Assembly: GCF_000001635.26 (NCBI RefSeq)
Contig: NC_000071.6
Span: 9,686,001-9,750,000 of the forward strand
DNA length: 64,000 bases
DNA from: Mus musculus
Lineage: Eukaryota > Chordata > Mammalia > Rodentia > Muridae
Direction: 5' to 3'
This document shows, in pieces, positions 22,282 through 34,171 of this stretch (positions are counted from its first letter, which is position 1; every line of letters starts with the position of its first letter). A program made the translations under genes and the position numbers. The notes beneath the pieces were generated by a model, which was not told where the DNA came from, did not search any database, and was given only the letters and a program-made list of their open reading frames with translations.

Positions 22282-25130
22282 CTTCAGTTCTCATTTTTTA
22301 TGGAAGCCCATTTTCTGTGGCATTAAACTCTCCTAGTATTACATATCTTTCTCTCCCTTTTGACATGTATTACACTTGTGACTGTATATTCTTTGAGATA
22401 CTTGATGAATCACTATCTTTTCCTCTAGGCAAAAAGCTTTACACAGTCAGAGTGTTATATAGCTTACCATTATTCTAAAGTTAAGACACTATAAACAACT
22501 TCTTATAAAAATCTTTTGATTTTTACCTTAACTTTTCATGTGGTCCCAGTACTATTTGTTCAATCTCATCTTCAGGAAACCATATCACATATAATTCAGT
22601 CAAATTTAAGAAATATTTATGGACTTTCCTTTGATCTGCATTTCCCTCTAGATATTGTATTTATTTGCCAACCTTTGAAAAATTACTCAAAGGAGGAACA
22701 GTTGTCCCTGATTCCTGAAGTCCAACCTTCTCATCAGCCTTCTAGTTAGTTTTCTAATACCCTACCCTGTGTAACTGCCAGTGACTTTTGTGAACACCTG
22801 ATCCCATCAAAATTCTCATGTATTAACCCTAGTAACCTATTAACAAACTATTAACCATCATTTTTCTTATGGAAATGTTCTTTGCTTTGTTTACATGATA
22901 CTTATCAATTTAGGCTTGTCTAGTTAGTGACTACTAGTTATTAATGTTTAATGAGTGCCTGGCAAGTGTAATACCTTATTATATTTATTACCATCTTCAA
23001 TGTAAGTGACATTGTGAAGCACATAATACATTAAGATTAAAACATATGTCTTCTTTTAAAATTTATATGAAGTCTAGTCTCAGGTTCTTTATATTTCCTT
23101 GTTTATATTTCTACAGCAAGTTAACTTGTTCATAAAGTAGTCAGCTATGACATAATTAGTGGCCTATCATTCAATTTGAAATTGCTAATTAAAGGTTATT
23201 GTTAAATAACAAATTTATTGATCCTATTAGCTATAGTTCTGGCTCCTCTGCTGGCTTATTACATTTTATGCAAGAATTATAATAGTGAATGAGTTTACTA
23301 GCTAATGGTGATTTCTAACTTTACTTGACTTACTAATTGCTTCATGTTTTTGATGCCATTACAAATATATCTTTTAATTTTCAGAAAAACATTGACAAGC
23401 AAATTATTTTTTACTATGAAAATTTTGGTAAATACCTTTCATGTTTTCCAGTAGTAGCATTTGTATACAATTTTTAAAGGTCAATTCAAATACCTTATTT
23501 TCAGAACAATACGTTTTTCTAATCTCAAAGAAAGAGCATGAAAAACAATTATTCTGATTCTAGAGGTTGATGAGTATCATCTGAATTATATTGTGCTTAT
23601 AATTACCAGGTGAGACCTAGACATATCATATTTCCTATGAATTTTTCTCAAGTAGTCTGTGAACTATTTGAGGTCATTCTTTATATTGCGAGCACAAACT
23701 ACAAGTCTGATACACAGATGTGAACAAACATTTCTGGAAAAAACAGGTAGATGTGCCAAAGTATACTAAATTAATCAGAAGGATTTTACATATAATAATA
23801 TAATGACTATTCCCAGGGCTCCTTTTGTGGTCACCATCTGCCAGTAATGTGGAACCCTCGGGTCTCCCTGCATTCATGATTTCAGGGAACCGTGAAGTCC
23901 ATTCCTATGTAGATGTTTCTCATTTTTTGTCTGAAATAGTAGGTAAAAGACTACAGTGGAATTTACACTTCTTTTCTAATCTGAGAATGTATAGTTTTAA
24001 AATTGGCAAAAGTGGCCTCTGATGGAAGGGATTTTGTTGCTGCTGTCTTTTGTCATTCTATCCTGTTTACAACAGAGCCTAGCTTGACATATAAACTCAG
24101 TTTAACCCTGTGGAATTGGAGAACAATAGAAACAAGTAGAACAAAATGGCATGCCCACACATGGCATAGCCTTATTTGGTTAAATCGGGATTCTATGCTT
24201 TTACTATAAAAATAAGTAGCATTGTTGAAATTTACCAGCAAACACTCACATTTACCCTTTGCTGTAGCTGCATAGCCCAGTTAATTCTCAAATAGGGATA
24301 CAATTCATACTAAGTGCGTGTATAACCGAATCAATGAAGGCATATGTGCCACAGCCTTGAATGCTTTCCTTGATGAGCGAGTTATGACTATCATTAAGCC
24401 TTTGATGTCAATAAGGATTGTTGGAACTGTTTAAAACCAAATTATCACCATAAAGTCTCTAAAACATTCTACCTCCTCTCTTTCTTTCCTTCTCTCTTCA
24501 TCTCTCTCCCTCCTCTCCTTCTCTTTTGTTGGAAGATTATTTAGTTTCTTTTCCCTGTTTGTTTTGGGAATTGTGGGTTTCCAGTGAGCACATGTCATGT
24601 CAAGCACTAACTCTAGATACTAGGTATATATTACAAATAAGCAAAAATACTCAGACTGTGACAAATCTTCTCCTTGGATACTCAGAAAAGCCAAGTTTAG
24701 CTAAACTACACAATTAATTCATGATCCCTTCTGAATGGAGAGAAAGTGCTGTTTTAAGGTTTTCTGTTCTCCTCTTAGGGACTTATGGTCAGATTCAAGA
24801 AGAGGAATTACTATTCTCTCAAAGTTGCATCTCTTGATTTGTATTCCTGTAATCACATCCTCAGAATTTCTTTCTTTTTGACTTGTAAACTCAGTTTAAT
24901 AAATCAATTCCGGTTTAGCTACATGTAAATATACCTGTTGGGATAGATGGACAGAATAGTGACCAATGCAGGCAGATTGCTTTTCTTGCCAATACTTCAT
25001 CTGTGCATCAATTCTACTTTTCTTTTCCCTTACCTAATATGGAAATACATTTCTAATTGCTTTACATTCTTTCATTTCCCCCAGGAAAATATAGAAGGCA
25101 TTTTTTTGGAATAAGAAACTGTTTTATAAC
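22282..25130. other. Long AT-rich stretch, nothing firm recognised
   Basis: Possible MIR words occur near 22940-22975 (AATGAGTGCCTGGCAAGTGT). The 23150-23330 part is AT-rich with clustered TAAT-type words. A CT-rich patch lies at 24471-24527. No gene is supported. Confidence 0.5.
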
Positions 25131-25163
25131 AAACAAGCAAGCGAACAAGCAAGCAAGCAAGCA
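25131..25163. repeat. (CAAG)n microsatellite
   Basis: AACAAGCAAGCGAACAAGC followed by further CAAG units. A short imperfect tetranucleotide array. Confidence 0.92.
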
Positions 25164-26311
25164 AAAGAACATTATTTTCATACAGGTGGAGCTCAAAAGA
25201 AAATCATAAGTAAAGATAAAGACATAAGGCATTAAAAATTGTTTGTTTAGGTCACCTAACTACCAAGCTACTGAAATGAGAGGACTTTTGATATCAAATT
25301 AAAACATACACAGTTAAATATGTTCTCAATAACACTAGCACACTGATCAATTAACTAATTCTTTAGGCTCATAAGAATAGTAGGTTTTTAGTTATTGTTC
25401 ATTGTCAATCACAGATTAAGATCATTATACTAACTCTTTGGCTATTTTACACTAGATACCTTCGTATAAGGGATGGTATAGTCAGGTGGTCTAATTCCCA
25501 AGCTCTGGCTCCAAGTGGTAGGTCTATTAGCATGTGCTTTAGATTCTGCTTCTATAAAATGGACATACTGATAACATCAACATCAGTGGGACTAATTAAG
25601 AGGATTAAATCTGTCTGTATAGTTAAAATAAAGCGGGAGTGCCTAGAAACACACATACTTTAAGGACTTGATGAAAGTTATTGTCTATACTATCTTTCCC
25701 ATGGTTCTAAGAACACTGTACAAAATATGTATGTGAAAGCACTCATTTCACTTGGAGAACTATTGAGACAGAGTTGGAACTAAGTGGAACACTTTGGGGT
25801 GTTATTTGTTGGCATTGGTAAAAATTGGTGTTGTGAAATGTGATTTATGAATCCATTTCTATGAAAATATATGAAATGTACTTTTGTCCTAAAAAAAATC
25901 TAAGGAGGAGGAAATTTGCCTGGAATCAGACAATATTTTGGAAAGTTTACTCAGCTTCTCAGTTTTTATGCTTGTTTTTCTTTGTCTCTCATTCTTCATA
26001 CCTCAGTGTTTCAGTGAAGTGGACAGATAGAATGTCTGCAGAGTTGCACTTGGAATCTAAAGAAACATCCCTGACTGTTATTAGTTACCTGAATCGTTGG
26101 ATCGAATTAGATTTTATATTTATATCCAGCAATTACTCTTTTCCCTGTGCAATGGCTACTGATTCAGACCTGGGATGCTGCATTCTATCTTTTTCTACTG
26201 ACAAAGTTTACTAATAGGAATTGTTTAGCTAAGAGAAATATCAAAATCCAATAGCACAATTTTAAAGTTGAGTAAAATGAGCCGCAAAATGATTTAATTA
26301 ACCATTACTCT
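25164..26311. other. Non-coding, nothing recognised
   Basis: A 124-codon frame at 25840-26214 has no recognisable domain, and nothing supports a gene. No named repeats. Confidence 0.5.
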
Positions 26312-26700
26312 GTTTATTCAGTAAATATGTATTGATCTTCTACTATGTAGAACATCCTCTTCTGGGTAATAGATATGCAGCTGTGATTAAGCAGCTACAT
26401 CTACAGTGGTGTGATAAACAATTATGGTCAAATGTGGAGAAAGCGATGCAGGGAGATCGAAGTGTGCAAGCCAGGAAGAACTAAGCTTAGGAGGTTATGA
26501 TGCTGTGGGCAGGCTGATGGAGAAGAAGCATAGTGATGCCAGTTGCTGTGGTTTGAATGCAACAAGAAGGGTGAAGGCTAAAGGGCCAGACATCAAGACA
26601 CACAGGTGAATAATGTGAATATCTCAAGAGTAATGAAAACTCTTTGGAGAGTCTTAAGCAGGAAGTGATATCTGGACTTGTATTTTTAGGAGGATGTTTT
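26312..26700 (-). mobile_element. L2 LINE 3' region, minus strand
   Basis: Read on the plus strand, this follows the complement of L2 over nearly 400 bp: TTCAGTAAATATGTATTGAT, CTTCTACTATGTAGAACATC, then CAGCCAGGAAGAAC-like text, GAAAACTCTTTGGAGAGTCT, and TAAGCAGGAAGTGATATCTG. The last corresponds to the L2 block GGGTTTTAAGCAGGGGAGTGACATGATCTG in shortened form. Old, mammal-wide element. Confidence 0.75.
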
Positions 26701-26712
26701 TCTTTTGCTTAC

Positions 26713-26737
26713 TTTTTTTTTTTTTTTTTTTTTTTTT
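26713..26737. repeat. Poly-T tract (T25)
   Basis: A pure 25-base T run. It may be the A-tail of a minus-strand insertion, but the sequence right after it (26738-26917) is not recognisable as a specific element. Confidence 0.95.
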
Positions 26738-26917
26738 GCCACAGCCCAATAGTTGGTGATAAGATTCTCATATGCCCATAAGTGGCTTTTTTCAAGCCCC
26801 GAGGAAAGACAATGGTGACTGTCTCTGGATAAATCTTATCAAGTCATAGATTTACAGAACACGTTGGTTTTATTCCTCTGTCTTGTTTGTAGATTTACAT
26901 GGTTATGTCTGTCCTGC

Positions 26918-27014
26918 TTTGTGAGACTGGGTCTCCCATATAGCTCAGGCTAGCTCCAAACTCACAATTCTACCTCTGAGTTTAAGTGCTGATGTTACGC
27001 CTGTATATGCAGCT
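26918..27014 (-). mobile_element. B1/Alu-like SINE, minus strand
   Basis: Plus-strand GTGAGACTGGGTCTCCCATA, TAGCTCAGGCTAGCTCCAAA, CTCACAATTC, AAGTGCTGATGTTACGCCTG. This is the complement of the 7SL-derived order (GAGACAGGGTCTC, TAGCCCAGGCTGGCCTCGAA, CTCCCAAGTGCTGGGATTACAGG). Diverged. Confidence 0.62.
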
Positions 27015-27234
27015 GCTGTTGGCCTTCATCTTACACACGACTTTTTTGACATAGTTTTTGAAGGATGGTGTTTTTAACACGACCCCCTTTCTTTATTAAG
27101 CAAGGGACTTGATATAGCATGCTCTTTTCTCTGGTTGACAAGGAGGATGATTAGCTTAATTGTTTTGGCTGGCGTTTCTCACCCAACAGCTAATTCCTAC
27201 CTACGAGGCACTATTCATCTTTGTGTCTATTAGA

Positions 27235-27425
27235 TTCATTTCATACTTCCTATTCCCATTGCCACTGCCCTAGTTTGGGCCATCATTACCTCTCACCTGG
27301 AGTGTTGCCATAACTTGCCAGCTCATCTCCCTGCCTCCCAAACCTTTATTTTCTCATATTTATCTTCATAGTGTGCTTTCAGATTTCGTTGCTCAAGTGA
27401 ATTTAGAGGGTTCTCTCTGCCTACA
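27235..27425 (+). mobile_element. L2 LINE fragment, plus strand
   Basis: CATTGCCACTGCCCTAGTTT, GGGCCATCATTACCTCTCAC, CTGGAGTGTTGCCATAACTT and CATCTCCCTGCCTCCCAAAC parallel the L2 sense text (CTGCCACTGCCTTAGTTC, CATCATCTCTCACCTGGACTATTGCAATAG in order). Weaker L2-like text may continue to about 27845. Orientation is opposite to the L2 piece at 26312-26700. Confidence 0.72.
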
Positions 27426-28280
27426 GAAGAGATCGTACCCATTATTCCTTTTTCTGTGAGAGTTTTACCATCTACACTGACCTTTCCCATGCTCTATTCC
27501 TTAACAGAAATAACATCATACAAGGAAATCCCTGGCTTTGGTCACCTTTCCATAGGCTCAGAGTAGATCCTTCTTTAAGATCTGAACAAGTTTTCAGGAT
27601 TTGATATATACAATCAAAATTTCTATGATGTTACAAAGAAGTATCATGATCCTCTTTTCCTCATAGCTTAGATCCTAAACTTTCCAATCTTCATAGTTAC
27701 ATTTGCATATGTTGCTTTTCTCCTGTGAGATTTTATGTTCGTTGGACGTACTGATGTATTCTTTTCTCCGACCTCAATATACTACCTAATGCCTTGAAAG
27801 TAGAAGACACTTAAAGATTTACTTCCTTGGATTGATGTCACTCTTTCATGACATTTTAAAATATTCATATGAAGTTATTTTGTTTGAGATTCAAAATGCC
27901 TTTAGGAAAATAGTATAATTTGTGGATTGAAATTAAAAATGTAACAATTCTTATTTTTAAAGTACAACATATGAAGGGCAGAACACACATTAATATTTTA
28001 TCATGGAATGTGCATACTGATTAAATTTAAAAATTAAAATAGAATTTATTCACTCATGAAATATTTATTAAATATTGCAATATGTTCCATTTATTATTAT
28101 AGATTTACTTATAGAAAGGATACGAGCTCGATCTGCCTTCTTGTAGATCATTCTGATCAGAAAGATAAAGCCATCTTAAGTTTCTAGTCTCTGATTTGTA
28201 TAAGCCTCATCAGAGCAATCTCCATGTAAAATGTCTTTAAAAGTGATAAGCAGTTATAATTTTGTATTAAATTTTTAAAA
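27426..28280. other. Possible L2 continuation, otherwise unlabelled
   Basis: ATACTACCTAATGCCTTGAA near 27780 could be the decayed L2 3' terminus. The rest is AT-rich with no gene or named repeat. Confidence 0.4.
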
Positions 28281-28486
28281 GTTTTTTTTTATTTTATATG
28301 TATGAGAGTTTTCTTGCTTTTATGTATATGTGTGCCTAGTCACTTAGAGGTCAGAAGAGGGCATCAAAGCACCTGGAACCAAAGTTATGGATGGTTGTAA
28401 GCTACCATGTGGGTGCTGGGAACCAACCTCTGGTCCAGAGCAAAAGCAACAGTTGATCTTAGCTGGTGACTCATCTATCTAGCCCC
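28281..28486 (-). mobile_element. B3 SINE, minus strand
   Basis: Plus-strand order: poly-T, ATTTTATATGTATGAGAGTT, TTAGAGGTCAGAAGAGGGCA, CACCTGGAACCAAAGTTATG, GATGGTTGTAAGCTACCATG, TGGGTGCTGGGAACCAACCT, and ACTCATCTATCTAGCCCC. The CCTGGAAC..AGTTA block between the AGAAGAGGGC and GGTTGT motifs separates B3 from B2. Near full length, poly-A side at low coordinates. Confidence 0.85.
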
Positions 28487-29959
28487 ATTTGTTATTTTCT
28501 TAAAGATATAAAACAAGAGCTTTAAGGCAGAGTAGAGGGTGTGGAGTCCTGTGGGGGAAAAAAAATGGGTGCATACCCTTGTTGCGTAATGAATGAAGTG
28601 GGAGACTCTCACAGTGAACCCCATGATCTGTATACCACACAAGCGTTAATAGTAAGGATTGTAATGGTGTGTTTTTGTAATAATGCATGTAGTATTTTTA
28701 CTTTAGTATGTAGCACTAAATGCATTTGGTCAACAAGCATTTGCTGCAAAACTAGTACCTCCTCACTGCAAAGTCGAACACCGTAAATATCTAAGGAAGT
28801 AAATGAAATGTCTCACATTGTGTCCTAAAGAAGGCCGCATTAGGAAGGGCTTCTGAGGATGAAAGAACACAGGATAATGCCTTTCCAGTGTGGGCAATAC
28901 AGAGAAGATATGAAGCACCAGCTACACAGATGCTATAGCAGAAGATCAGGAAGGAAGAGATGTTCACGTGTGGGCTAGGTCCTCAAGCTTAGGAGTTTTC
29001 CAGAAATAGTATGTGAGTATTTTCTGTGGGTTGAATGTTGAATGCAAGTGAAAGGAACTCAGCCTGTAAGCAAGACCTGGATGAACAATAGGGCACCAAG
29101 AGTGGGAACTAGGTGACCTGGACCACTGAAGGAGAAAGAGCTGAGGAGCTGTGCTTAGACGAAAGAAAATGGTGCCTGGGGGACTCAGGTGCTGAACCTT
29201 CAGCAGTGAGAAGGAATCCCTATTAGGAATGTGTGCTCACACATACCCTGAGACTTTATCTTAAAAATCTAGGGTCACAGGACTTGGAAAGACTGACAAG
29301 TAAGGTCTCCCATGCTCACCTTCCCATACTACCTTCCATTCTTAACTTTGCAGAAGTTAGAACTGGAGTCAGTAACAACAACAAAGAAACATTGATCATA
29401 ATCCGTGGGAACACAAAAGCTTTCTGTTCCAGATGTTAATGCAAAACATGACAGCTCCCTTTGTCATGATCAAATATACCTGTAGTGTTCAAAGTTCCAA
29501 TTGTCATATTTGTCTAAGCATACTATGTTTTTTAAATAAAGACTGGTTAGTAGCTACAATTTCTCATTATTTTTATGCACAAGCATATTTTACTGAATAA
29601 ACCTTAAATAAACCTTAAATAAGGAGTAAGAATAAAAAATAAACTTATTATTCTACCTATAATCTATTCCAGACAAAACAGAAGTTACTATTCAGGCCTA
29701 CATAAGACTGCATAGATGCTTTAGATAAAACTTTTATAAGACAGATGAAAATATCATAGGCTTTGATGATTATGAAATTAGATTTAACTATAGGTTTGCA
29801 GAAAAGAGGAATAAAACACATCAAAAGACCACATTGATAAACAGGAGCTATCTTGGGTGAATAGGAAAAGCAGATGTTGGTGTTGAGGAAGATGTCTAGG
29901 AATTTATATTTAAGTGATGAGTTTCCATTGAGTTCTTTGAAAGCCAATTATTTACCAAG
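28487..29959. other. Unlabelled; weak L2 hint and small tandem duplication
   Basis: TTTGGTCAACAAGCATTTGC at 28725-28744 resembles the complement of the L2 terminus and may start a diverged minus L2 running to about 29180. An 11-bp unit (AATAAACCTTA) is duplicated at 29596-29617. No gene. Confidence 0.4.
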
Positions 29960-30036
29960 ATTTTCCCCTGGGAGTGTGCTTCAGAGGACTGAACCGGATG
30001 CCTCACAAATACTAGGCAGGAATTCTGTATCACTAA
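29960..30036 (-). mobile_element. ID-like SINE fragment, minus strand
   Basis: GAGGACTGAACCGGATGCCT, CACAAATACTAGGCAGGAAT and TCTGTATCACTAAG follow the complement of an ID head (ATTGAACCCAGGGCCTTG, ATGCTAGGCAAGCACTCTACCACTGAG, shortened). Diverged. Confidence 0.55.
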
Positions 30037-30038
30037 GT

Positions 30039-30105
30039 GTGTTGGTCTGAATGAAAATGGCCCCCATAGGCTCACAGGCAGGTGTGGCCTCGTTGGAGTC
30101 TGAAA
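30039..30105 (+). mobile_element. Rodent interspersed repeat fragment
   Basis: TGTTGGTCTGAATGAAAATG, GCCCCCATAGGCTCACAGG and CAGGTGTGGCCTCGTTGGAG match the 5' part of the repeat family at 13338-13745 and 8861-9230. The usual GCTTGGTCCCCAGTTGGTGG interval between them is missing, so it carries an internal deletion. Confidence 0.7.
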
Positions 30106-33100
30106 CTATGAGGAAAAGAAATGGTTTGGGGTGGTGATAGTTTTTGGCTTTAGATACATAAAGCCTGGTATATAGGGAAATTCCTGTAGAATCACCTCCA
30201 CCAAGTGGCTCTGTGACCAACAAAAGGTCAAAAAAGCCAGGCTCTGCGGGAGCCTCAGTGTGACTTTTTACAGGTAAACCTTGTGATGTGTGAGATTCTT
30301 GGACTTTAAAAATGTCTGAAAGCGTGGGTTCTGGGATTTACTTCTCTTTCCGTTGTGAATTTGACTGAAGGCAAAGTTGGGAAGACTTCCTGGGAACAGA
30401 ACCTGGAGGCCCAGTCTGAGCCCCCCCGCACCCACTGCTGCCCATCCACCATTCTCTCTTCAGTGTTTTTCCCATGTGATTCTGAGCCCTGCTTAGGAAA
30501 CTATCTTTGTGAGGTCTGCCAACCTCAGCTAAGCAACCATTCACTTGAACACAGTAGAAGCTGCGTGGAAAATGGAAGTTGCCAAATGGAGTTCACCCGA
30601 CTCCTGTTGCCCTGCAAATCTTGAGGGAAGTGGAGAATTGGGACAGAACAATGCTTTCTCATGCCCTTTAGATTATAAAAATATAGCCATAAAGACAACT
30701 TCAGTCTGAAGAGGATATAAACAAATCAGGTTTCTGATCTTCAAAAAACAGAAATGATGTTTTTGCTAATTAATTAATTTAAAGTGTCAGCAGCTTTTTA
30801 AAAGAAATTCACTCAATATTATAGTAAAAATTGCAGAGCAAATAAAGGGAGACGTTTTCTAATATGAAGGCTATAAAATAGATGATACCTTGTGTTTATT
30901 TATTTTATAGGAATTTAATACAGCTAACAGAATAAATACCTTTGCAATGAAAGTAGACTTCTAGAAAGTCAGCCTGCTCATATAACTCATAGAAACTGCT
31001 TTATTAGTTGAGGTTAATTAATTAATACTCAGCTGTGGAGTTCAGACAACTGGTTAATCCAATTATAGTGGAAGGATATGGTAAATAATTTGGTACAAGC
31101 AGTTCACAGAATGTTCTCTGTAGGACCATCAGTCCATGGTAAATTGATTTGTACTGATTATTTGAGTACCTCCAAAATGTTAGTATCTACAGATGAAGTC
31201 CTTGGGAGATATATTTGATGAAGTCTGTACAATACCAGGTTTCTTGTTGACAGGACAAGTGTTCTAGTAAGCACAGGTGATGGAGTTCTCTCTCTCACCA
31301 TCTCGTGTGTAGATTGGTGTGTAGATTGAAAAGAAGGTATTCACCAAATCTGCTGCTAACTTGACCTTAGATACCTCAATGTCCAGAATTGTTTGCCACT
31401 ATAGTATTTTGTTATAGTCTCCTGAGCAGTGGAATTGAGAAATGTTTTCCAAATTTGCATTTTTTCTCGTGAATTATCTGAAGCTTAGTCAATATGTAGC
31501 TTCTTTACTTCTAGTTCCAACAGCATTTGTTCTCACTACTCTAGGCTACGTCTAGCCAATAACCTTCATTTTAAAGAGATTCTGATGTTGGCTTTTGTGG
31601 TCTGCTACGTGCTGTGTGTGTCAGAGGTGATTGTCTATGTAACAGGCAGAAACTGGGGCTGGCATTCTCTCTCCTCCTCCTGAAACATTCCAACCTCTTC
31701 CATCTGAGGTGACCAAGGTTTTCTCTCCACACCACACAGCAAGGTCATAAGTTAAGATCTTAGAAGAAACAGGGGAAGGGGGAGTGCTGTATGTCACTTA
31801 ACCTTTTTCTCCAAGAGGATTCATTTGTTCAAGTGATGATCTACCTCATCTCAAATTAGTAAATTCTGAGAGTTTCATGAACCAAGGCAGATGTCAGAAG
31901 AGATAGTTTGAAAAAGTAGGGCTATAAATATTTCTCAAATATATTTTCCCAAAGGGCAGGCCTTGGTCATTAGATAAATGTGTCTGAGTCTTACATTATG
32001 ACTGTTTGTCAGTGTTGAAGTGAGGTATGGGGTGCCCATCACAGTCCCTGGGCTTGACAGAAATCACTGGAATTAAGGAATCAGCAAATGGAGGGTCTCT
32101 GCTTTTTCAGAAAAAAAAAAGATGTTTGAAAATAGAAACAGGTAATTATATTCCTCAGATCTCATTTTCTCCTTGAGGCAGATACAATTCCAACTGTTTC
32201 TGACCTTGTACTGCCATCTCTCAAATTGGCATGCATTTTGGCATATTTTTTGAAAGCAGTTTCTACTATGTTGTATTCACTAACACATGGCGTATTGAAA
32301 CTGCTAAGTAAAATAGAAAATATTGCTAATAATCTATCTGCTATGTATTATTAACAATCGAAGGAAACAGCTCCCACCAGATGGAGGGACAGATCTGGGA
32401 TTTCTATTATTTTCTTTCAAGTTTACAAGAACATTGTAACACAATTCACATTTGGAGAAAGATCTTTGAATAAGACTTATCTCATACTTCGGGTCTTGAG
32501 CACTGTGACAACAGGTATAAGCTTATGAAAACAAGACAACTTGTCTATGAGAAAGCACCCAGGTCACAGAATCTGAGATGGGAGCTTTTATATGGCAGTC
32601 CTACAGACTGAGCAGGCCACAGTATTTCTCTTATTCTTAGTGTGTTTAAAAGTGAGAATCTCTATGCCTTTTTAGTTGCAGGCTGCTGGATATATTATGG
32701 ACAAATGCTCCAGTATATAAAAATACTGAGACTACATAAAGACAAAGTTACTATTCCAGCTGGGCAGAGACATTTCAAAGTTTTACTAGTCTACAGAACC
32801 TTTTTCAGCTTGTTTACCTAGTGGGAAATAATTAAATTGTAAGAGAAGAGACACAGGAACATTTAGACTTACCAAGCAAAAAAAAGCTGTTCCTTCAGAG
32901 TCTGTATTCTTGTGACTGTATTTATTTTTGAGAGATTGTGATGTTCTTTGAAGTCAGCTCCAGAAAATTTATTTCTTTCACATTTTCAGAGCTTCTATTT
33001 ATTTCTCAGGTTGTTAACAAATTTATCATCTTTCTATAATGTTCTTATTCTCTGATTTTCTTTAGACATATTTAATTATAAATAATGTTTCAGACTATTT

Positions 33101-33577
33101 CTTCCACGATATTTCCTTGTTTTTAGGAAGGGTTCTGTTTAAGGGTAGATGATGTTTTGGCCTGTAGGGCCTTTTCTGGGTCCCACTCATTGCTCTTTGT
33201 TTTTTGTTCTTGGGAAACATGCCCCTTCATTTGAATCTCAAGAAAGATTTGTTGAATGAAAGCAAACATGGCAAGAAAACATTAAACTGAGTGGCTATAG
33301 AGTTTTCATTATAATTGACAAAGTTTGCCTTGGGGTTAAAAATAAGTTTTGATTTTTGTTTAGTACTTGCTCTTAGGCAAGTGACTGGATCATCACTTCT
33401 TTTGTCAAATGGGCTCACAAGTGTGCTCCTGACTCATTGAATTCTTGTAACAATAAAGCAGATGGTCCTTGCTATGTTATAGCCACAGGACAACTGGTTA
33501 ATAATGATCTACTATTAGAACATATCAGTAGTTTTGTCTTTCTACAGAATCTAGCACAGTACTTCTATAGAGCCTGT

Positions 33578-33583
<6 letters not shown>
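30106..33583. other. Long AT-rich stretch, nothing firm recognised
   Basis: No named repeat or gene. A 12-bp unit (GTGTGTAGATTG) is duplicated in tandem at 31305-31328. The 30660-31090 part has clustered TTAATTAAT words and a CAGCTG E-box and could be a conserved element. A 10-base A-run lies at 32111-32120. Confidence 0.5.
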
Positions 33584-33628
<45 letters not shown>

Positions 33629-33690
33629 AGAGAGGTCAAGACAGAGACAGAGAGACAGAGAGAGAAAGATGCCAAGACAGAGAGACAAAG
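33584..33690. repeat. (TG)n followed by GA-rich tract
   Basis: A TG dinucleotide run at about 33584-33624 is followed by a purine-rich AGAG/ACAG tract to 33690. Reading frames across it with Val-Cys runs are artefacts. Confidence 0.95.
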
Positions 33691-33858
33691 AATGTCTGTG
33701 CACAGGCATGTCTTATATCCAAATGAACATGTTAAATAAAGGAGGCCAGTTTTTAGCTTGCATGATAATTTTGATAACTCCTTTTTACTTTTTCTCTGTG
33801 TGCTTGTATGCATGTGTGATTGTGACTATGTGTGCACATGTACATGCTGGTGTGAATT

Positions 33859-33899
33859 TCTCTCTCTCTCTCTTTCTTTCTTTCTGTGTGTGTGTGTGT
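33859..33899. repeat. (CT)n/(TTTC)n and (TG)n compound repeat
   Basis: CT units pass into TTTC units and then a short TG run, at the tail side of the B4 SINE that follows. Confidence 0.9.
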
Positions 33900-34171
33900 A
33901 CATGCATACATGTATAAAGGCCAGAGATCTCTGTCTGGCCTTCCTTAAGTTTTTTCAGCCTTATTTTTTTTGAAACAGGCTGTCACTGAACACTTACTTG
34001 CTAACACTGACTGGTCAGTAAGTGCAAGGGATCATCCTACCTCGCCCTTCTCAGCTTGGGATAACAGGTGCACGCTGTCATGTCTGCTGCTATGTGAGTC
34101 CTGGGAGTGGAACTCAGGTCCTCATGCTTAAGCAGCAAGTGATTTTATGGACCAATTATCTTCTTAGCTCT
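33900..34171 (-). mobile_element. B4 (ID-B1 composite) SINE, minus strand
   Basis: Plus-strand order: AAAGGCCAGAGATCTCTGTC, CTTATTTTTTTTGAAACAGG, CACTGACTGGTCAGTAAGTG, AGGGATCATCCTACCTCGCC, TTGGGATAACAGGTGCACGC, GTGAGTCCTGGGAGTGGAAC, TCAGGTCCTCATGCTTAAGC and AAGTGATTTTATGGACC. This is the full complement of a B4, ending with the ID-type head. Moderately diverged. Confidence 0.85.

Noticed and set aside
25840..26214. 124-codon plus-strand frame
   Set aside because: No recognisable domain and AT-rich composition like the flanks; no support beyond lack of stops.
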